Assembly (NCBI GenBank): GCA_029204225.1
Contig: CM055109.1
Coordinates: 26,852,178-26,912,177 of the forward strand
Direction: 5' to 3'
Length of the DNA stretch: 60,000 bases
Source: Diphasiastrum complanatum
Taxonomy: Eukaryota; Streptophyta; Lycopodiopsida; Lycopodiales; Lycopodiaceae
Position numbers and translations under genes: made by a program. This document shows, one piece after another, positions 57,826-60,000 of this stretch. The stretch's first letter is position 1. Each line of letters begins with the position of its first letter. The notes beneath the pieces were generated by a model. That model searched no databases. It saw nothing but the letters and a program-made list of their open reading frames with translations, and was not told the DNA's origin.

Positions 57826-58985
57826 CTAGGAAAATAAATGCATTTAGTACCAAGCTAGTGCAATCTCTACAGCAGTTAACGAAACAAACAGCAAAAGATT
57901 TTTCACTCAAATAGCAAGACAAGCTGTCCTTGTGAAGAAGGTTGAAGAAAACTTTAACCTGCAGTTGCACCTCAAGTGAAGGGGAAGAGTGAATTTACTC
58001 ACGCAATCTAAATAACTTTTCTGTCATCGAACTGGACAAGGATTCAAACTTTTCAAATGGTACCATGAATTGACAATGAAGGTTAGCCACTCCAAGCACT
58101 AGCTTTACAGTCAATACTAGTTTTAGTTTTGAGTTCCCTCTTGTGTGTGCTCACCTTTGTGATGACTCCTGACCTCCAATTGAGGAAAGTAAGTCCGACC
58201 TAATTCACCACTTATTGAGTCAAAAAACAGTTAGAATGTTGCTACTATCCTAATCCGTACATCAAGTGAGGTTTTACCTGGGTATAAAGTTTAAACTCTG
58301 AGTCTGAAGAAATTATTAGTCAAAGAGCAATTAGAACATAGTGAAAGAAAAAAGATTGTTGTGCTGGAGTAATGGGAGTACACACTTCAGCTTTTTGTGA
58401 AGGAGTAGTTACTAACAAATCCGGAGGTGCATCAAGACCCCAAGCAATCCGTAATGATTATGAGTGTCCATAAACATCAACAAAAATGAAAGCAGATGCA
58501 TCCCATGCTATTCATCTAGACCAAGAATGCCATACAACACAAATTGAGAGATAGCTACAAGAAGAACACCATAGAAATTATCGTGATAACTTAGATCATA
58601 TGCAATTAAATTGCTTTGACATGAAACGTCATAGTGATAGAGTTTGTCACAAAACTATTAGAACATTGGAATGTATGCTATAAGCCAACTTTGCCCTAAT
58701 TAGGTAGCTTCCTTAAAGGTTCCATTAGGGTGCCCTAGTATAGTATAGATAGGAAATAGTAGCTTATGATATAATTACTCGAGTCTTAGTTTAAAGACTC
58801 CTCACTCTTCCACTTAGGGGATCAACCATCAAGTATATTTGATGTTCATCCAAAATTCTTAGTTGGGGATTACTATTTGCTCATCAATTATTGTTTATTG
58901 CTCTTATGTGATGCCATGTACATGATTTGTGTTCATAATTTCTACCTCCTACGACCAGAAGTTGTAATACATTCAATGTTAGTAA
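57826..58985 (-). other. Upstream intron of the host gene
   Basis: Follows acceptor TTCCTAG on the minus strand. No further exon of the methyltransferase was found here; the glycine-rich SAM-binding exon expected upstream is not in the window. AT-rich and featureless. Confidence 0.6.
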
Positions 58986-58989
58986 TCTG

Positions 58990-59185
58990 TGTGTTGCTAT
59001 TGGGCCAAGATGAGCCCCGTGATACTGAATTTCCTACAGATAGAGCTTTTTCCATATTGTCCAGTTGTCATACTTTAGGTGACATGGCCAATGGTGACAA
59101 AGGTCCAATACATAATTCAGCGGGATAATAGACTTATGGACGAGGCTAGTTGGGAGCCCATTCATATTTTTCCCTACATGCTACA
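58990..59185 (+). pseudogene. Diverged relic of the 52-57 kb gypsy family (integrase end, chromodomain)
   Basis: DEPRDTEFPTDRAFS and then DEASWEPIHIF-like sequence correspond to [15 protein letters not shown] and [11 protein letters not shown] of the element at 57035-57215. At DNA level the TTTCCTACAGAT and AGCTTTTTCCAT blocks are shared. It is a fragment without LTRs. Confidence 0.65.
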
Positions 59186-60000
59186 TGTTGGGTAGAATTT
59201 AGCTTGATGCTAGACGCTCGAACTCGAAAATCCTTGTAGGATGTAAGAGTTCTTACCAAACAAAGAAAACATTGAAAATTATAAAGGATCGAAACGCACT
59301 TATCGAATTCTAATTATTACTCAGATCGTTCTTCGACTGGTAGAATATCTGGGTAGGTGTCTTAGACAGCCATGAAGAGAGCTAAACAATTAGGCATCTG
59401 TGACAGTCGTGCGCTCTTCGAATCAGATATTCTAAGCTGGTCGATGAAGCGAGTATTAGTAAAGAAAGAGAATCAAATTAGAGAGCATTTGTCAATGCTA
59501 ATGCAAGTAAAGAAAACAGAGAATCTGTATATTGTTAGTTGTTGTGATAACAACGATCAGATCACAAAGGGAGTGAATCTTGTGCCCGTAAATGGTTCAC
59601 AATACTAGTGTGCTAAGCGATGTGATCCTACTATGCTTGTTACAGATTAAACGGATATCTCTATCTTCTTGAATTACTCTCACTGTCTCTCGAGATCTCT
59701 AACTCTTAAGGAATCCAATAATCTAATACAATGGAGTTCGTACTTGAACTCTAGTTCACGCATCATCATAATTTCGATGATAATGATCATTGATTATATA
59801 TATACAAAGTTACAGAGATCGTGGCAAACTAGTGTTTAGGCACACCTAAACAATTTAGTGTAAACTGTTCAGTCTACAGATGTGAAACTGGGCAATTGCT
59901 GTATAGTAGCATGTTCGAATCTGCTTTGGAAACGGCAAAGAGCGAGCTCCATTTTGAGTGGTACCATTCGACATTTGATAGTCTGGCAGTGTCGAAAGTG
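59186..60000. other. Right edge of window, no gene recognised
   Basis: AT-rich with a 78-codon plus-strand frame (59372-59608) that matches nothing known. A run TATATATATACAAAG near 59795 could be a TATA box of a minus-strand LTR, but no LTR ends could be defined. Confidence 0.4.

Larger units (their letters stand above)
51975..57400 (+). mobile_element. Plus-strand chromodomain gypsy element, decayed, 3' LTR not seen
   Basis: A putative 5' LTR (about 51975-52490) with a TATA box is followed by a degraded iMet site, a repeat-containing leader, gag-protease (53133-54840), RT (54948-55660), an RNase H remnant, integrase and chromodomain (to about 57370). In-frame stops, frameshifts and an RNase H deletion are visible. 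No 3' LTR or polypurine tract is recognisable before the host exon at 57603. Confidence 0.85.
39126..57602 (-). other. Giant intron 2 of the host gene (18,477 bp)
   Basis: Bounded by donor GTGGGC (minus strand of 57597-57602) and acceptor TTTGCAG (minus strand of 39126-39132). It contains a hAT fragment, a split copia fragment, a three-LTR chromovirus, an unassigned coding relic and a chromodomain gypsy. The length follows directly from the exon coordinates. Confidence 0.88.

Noticed and set aside
56278-56949. 223-codon plus-strand frame in the gypsy integrase region
   Set aside because: Shadow of the integrase in another frame; the integrase frame carries the D,D,E motifs.
57430-57792. 120-codon minus-strand frame as an independent gene
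   Set aside because: Only 57603-57825 is coding; it is an exon of the methyltransferase, and the frame downstream of 57603 is intron read-through.
4644-57825. Methyltransferase exons as a retro-copied or dead pseudogene
   Set aside because: Introns are present at every junction with GT-AG signals and in-frame split codons, and no disabling mutation was found.
59372-59608. 78-codon plus-strand frame near the right edge
   Set aside because: No recognisable motif, no splice context, and no extension; probably chance.

Overview
This window is nuclear DNA from a vascular plant with a large genome. A gymnosperm, a fern or a TE-rich early angiosperm would all fit; the sequence does not settle which. 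It is AT-rich, has GT-AG introns, and consists mostly of nested, decayed retroelements with plant-type features: Ty1/copia and chromodomain Ty3/gypsy polyproteins, tRNA-iMet primer sites, plant hAT transposases and LINE relics.

The main result is that nearly the whole window is one host gene read on the minus strand. Six exons (57603-57825, 39067-39125, 38775-38827, 5357-5588, 5031-5139, 4644-4912) join in frame across consensus splice sites into about 314 C-terminal residues of a MidA/NDUFAF7-type protein, the mitochondrial complex I assembly arginine methyltransferase. Its 5' exons lie beyond base 60000. Three introns are 118-239 bp; two are giant, about 18.5 kb and 33.2 kb, and filled with transposons. 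Most transposable elements described here are therefore intronic passengers.

Layout. 1-4643: 3' flank, with a relic and a GTCGGATTCC motif cluster suggestive of a CACTA element, plus microsatellites. 4644-5588: the last three exons. 5589-38774 (giant intron 1): a decayed gypsy (6.2-8.2 kb and beyond), a LINE RT relic (9.3 kb), a copia (12.2-14.9 kb) cut by a minus-strand chromovirus (14928-23933) whose leader carries a hAT element (20222-23418, 8-bp target duplication), a separate LTR (23936-24394), an intact and apparently recent copia (24759-30174), a diverged LTR-like family in inverted orientation (32.6-34.3 and 35.7-37.0 kb, third copy at 11.2 kb), a gypsy gag stub (35.3 kb) and a LINE endonuclease relic (37 kb). 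38775-39125: two small exons. 39126-57602 (giant intron 2): a hAT transposase fragment (39.6-41.3 kb), a copia RNase H fragment split by an unusual three-LTR chromovirus (41695-48788), an unassigned decayed coding region (49.3-50.8 kb), and a plus-strand chromodomain gypsy (about 52-57.4 kb) ending about 200 bp from the splice donor. 57603-60000: a host exon, then upstream intron with another gypsy relic.

Only two protein-coding units look intact: the host gene, and the 24759-30174 copia, whose polyprotein is uninterrupted and whose LTRs differ by one base by eye. No RNA genes or CRISPR arrays were seen.
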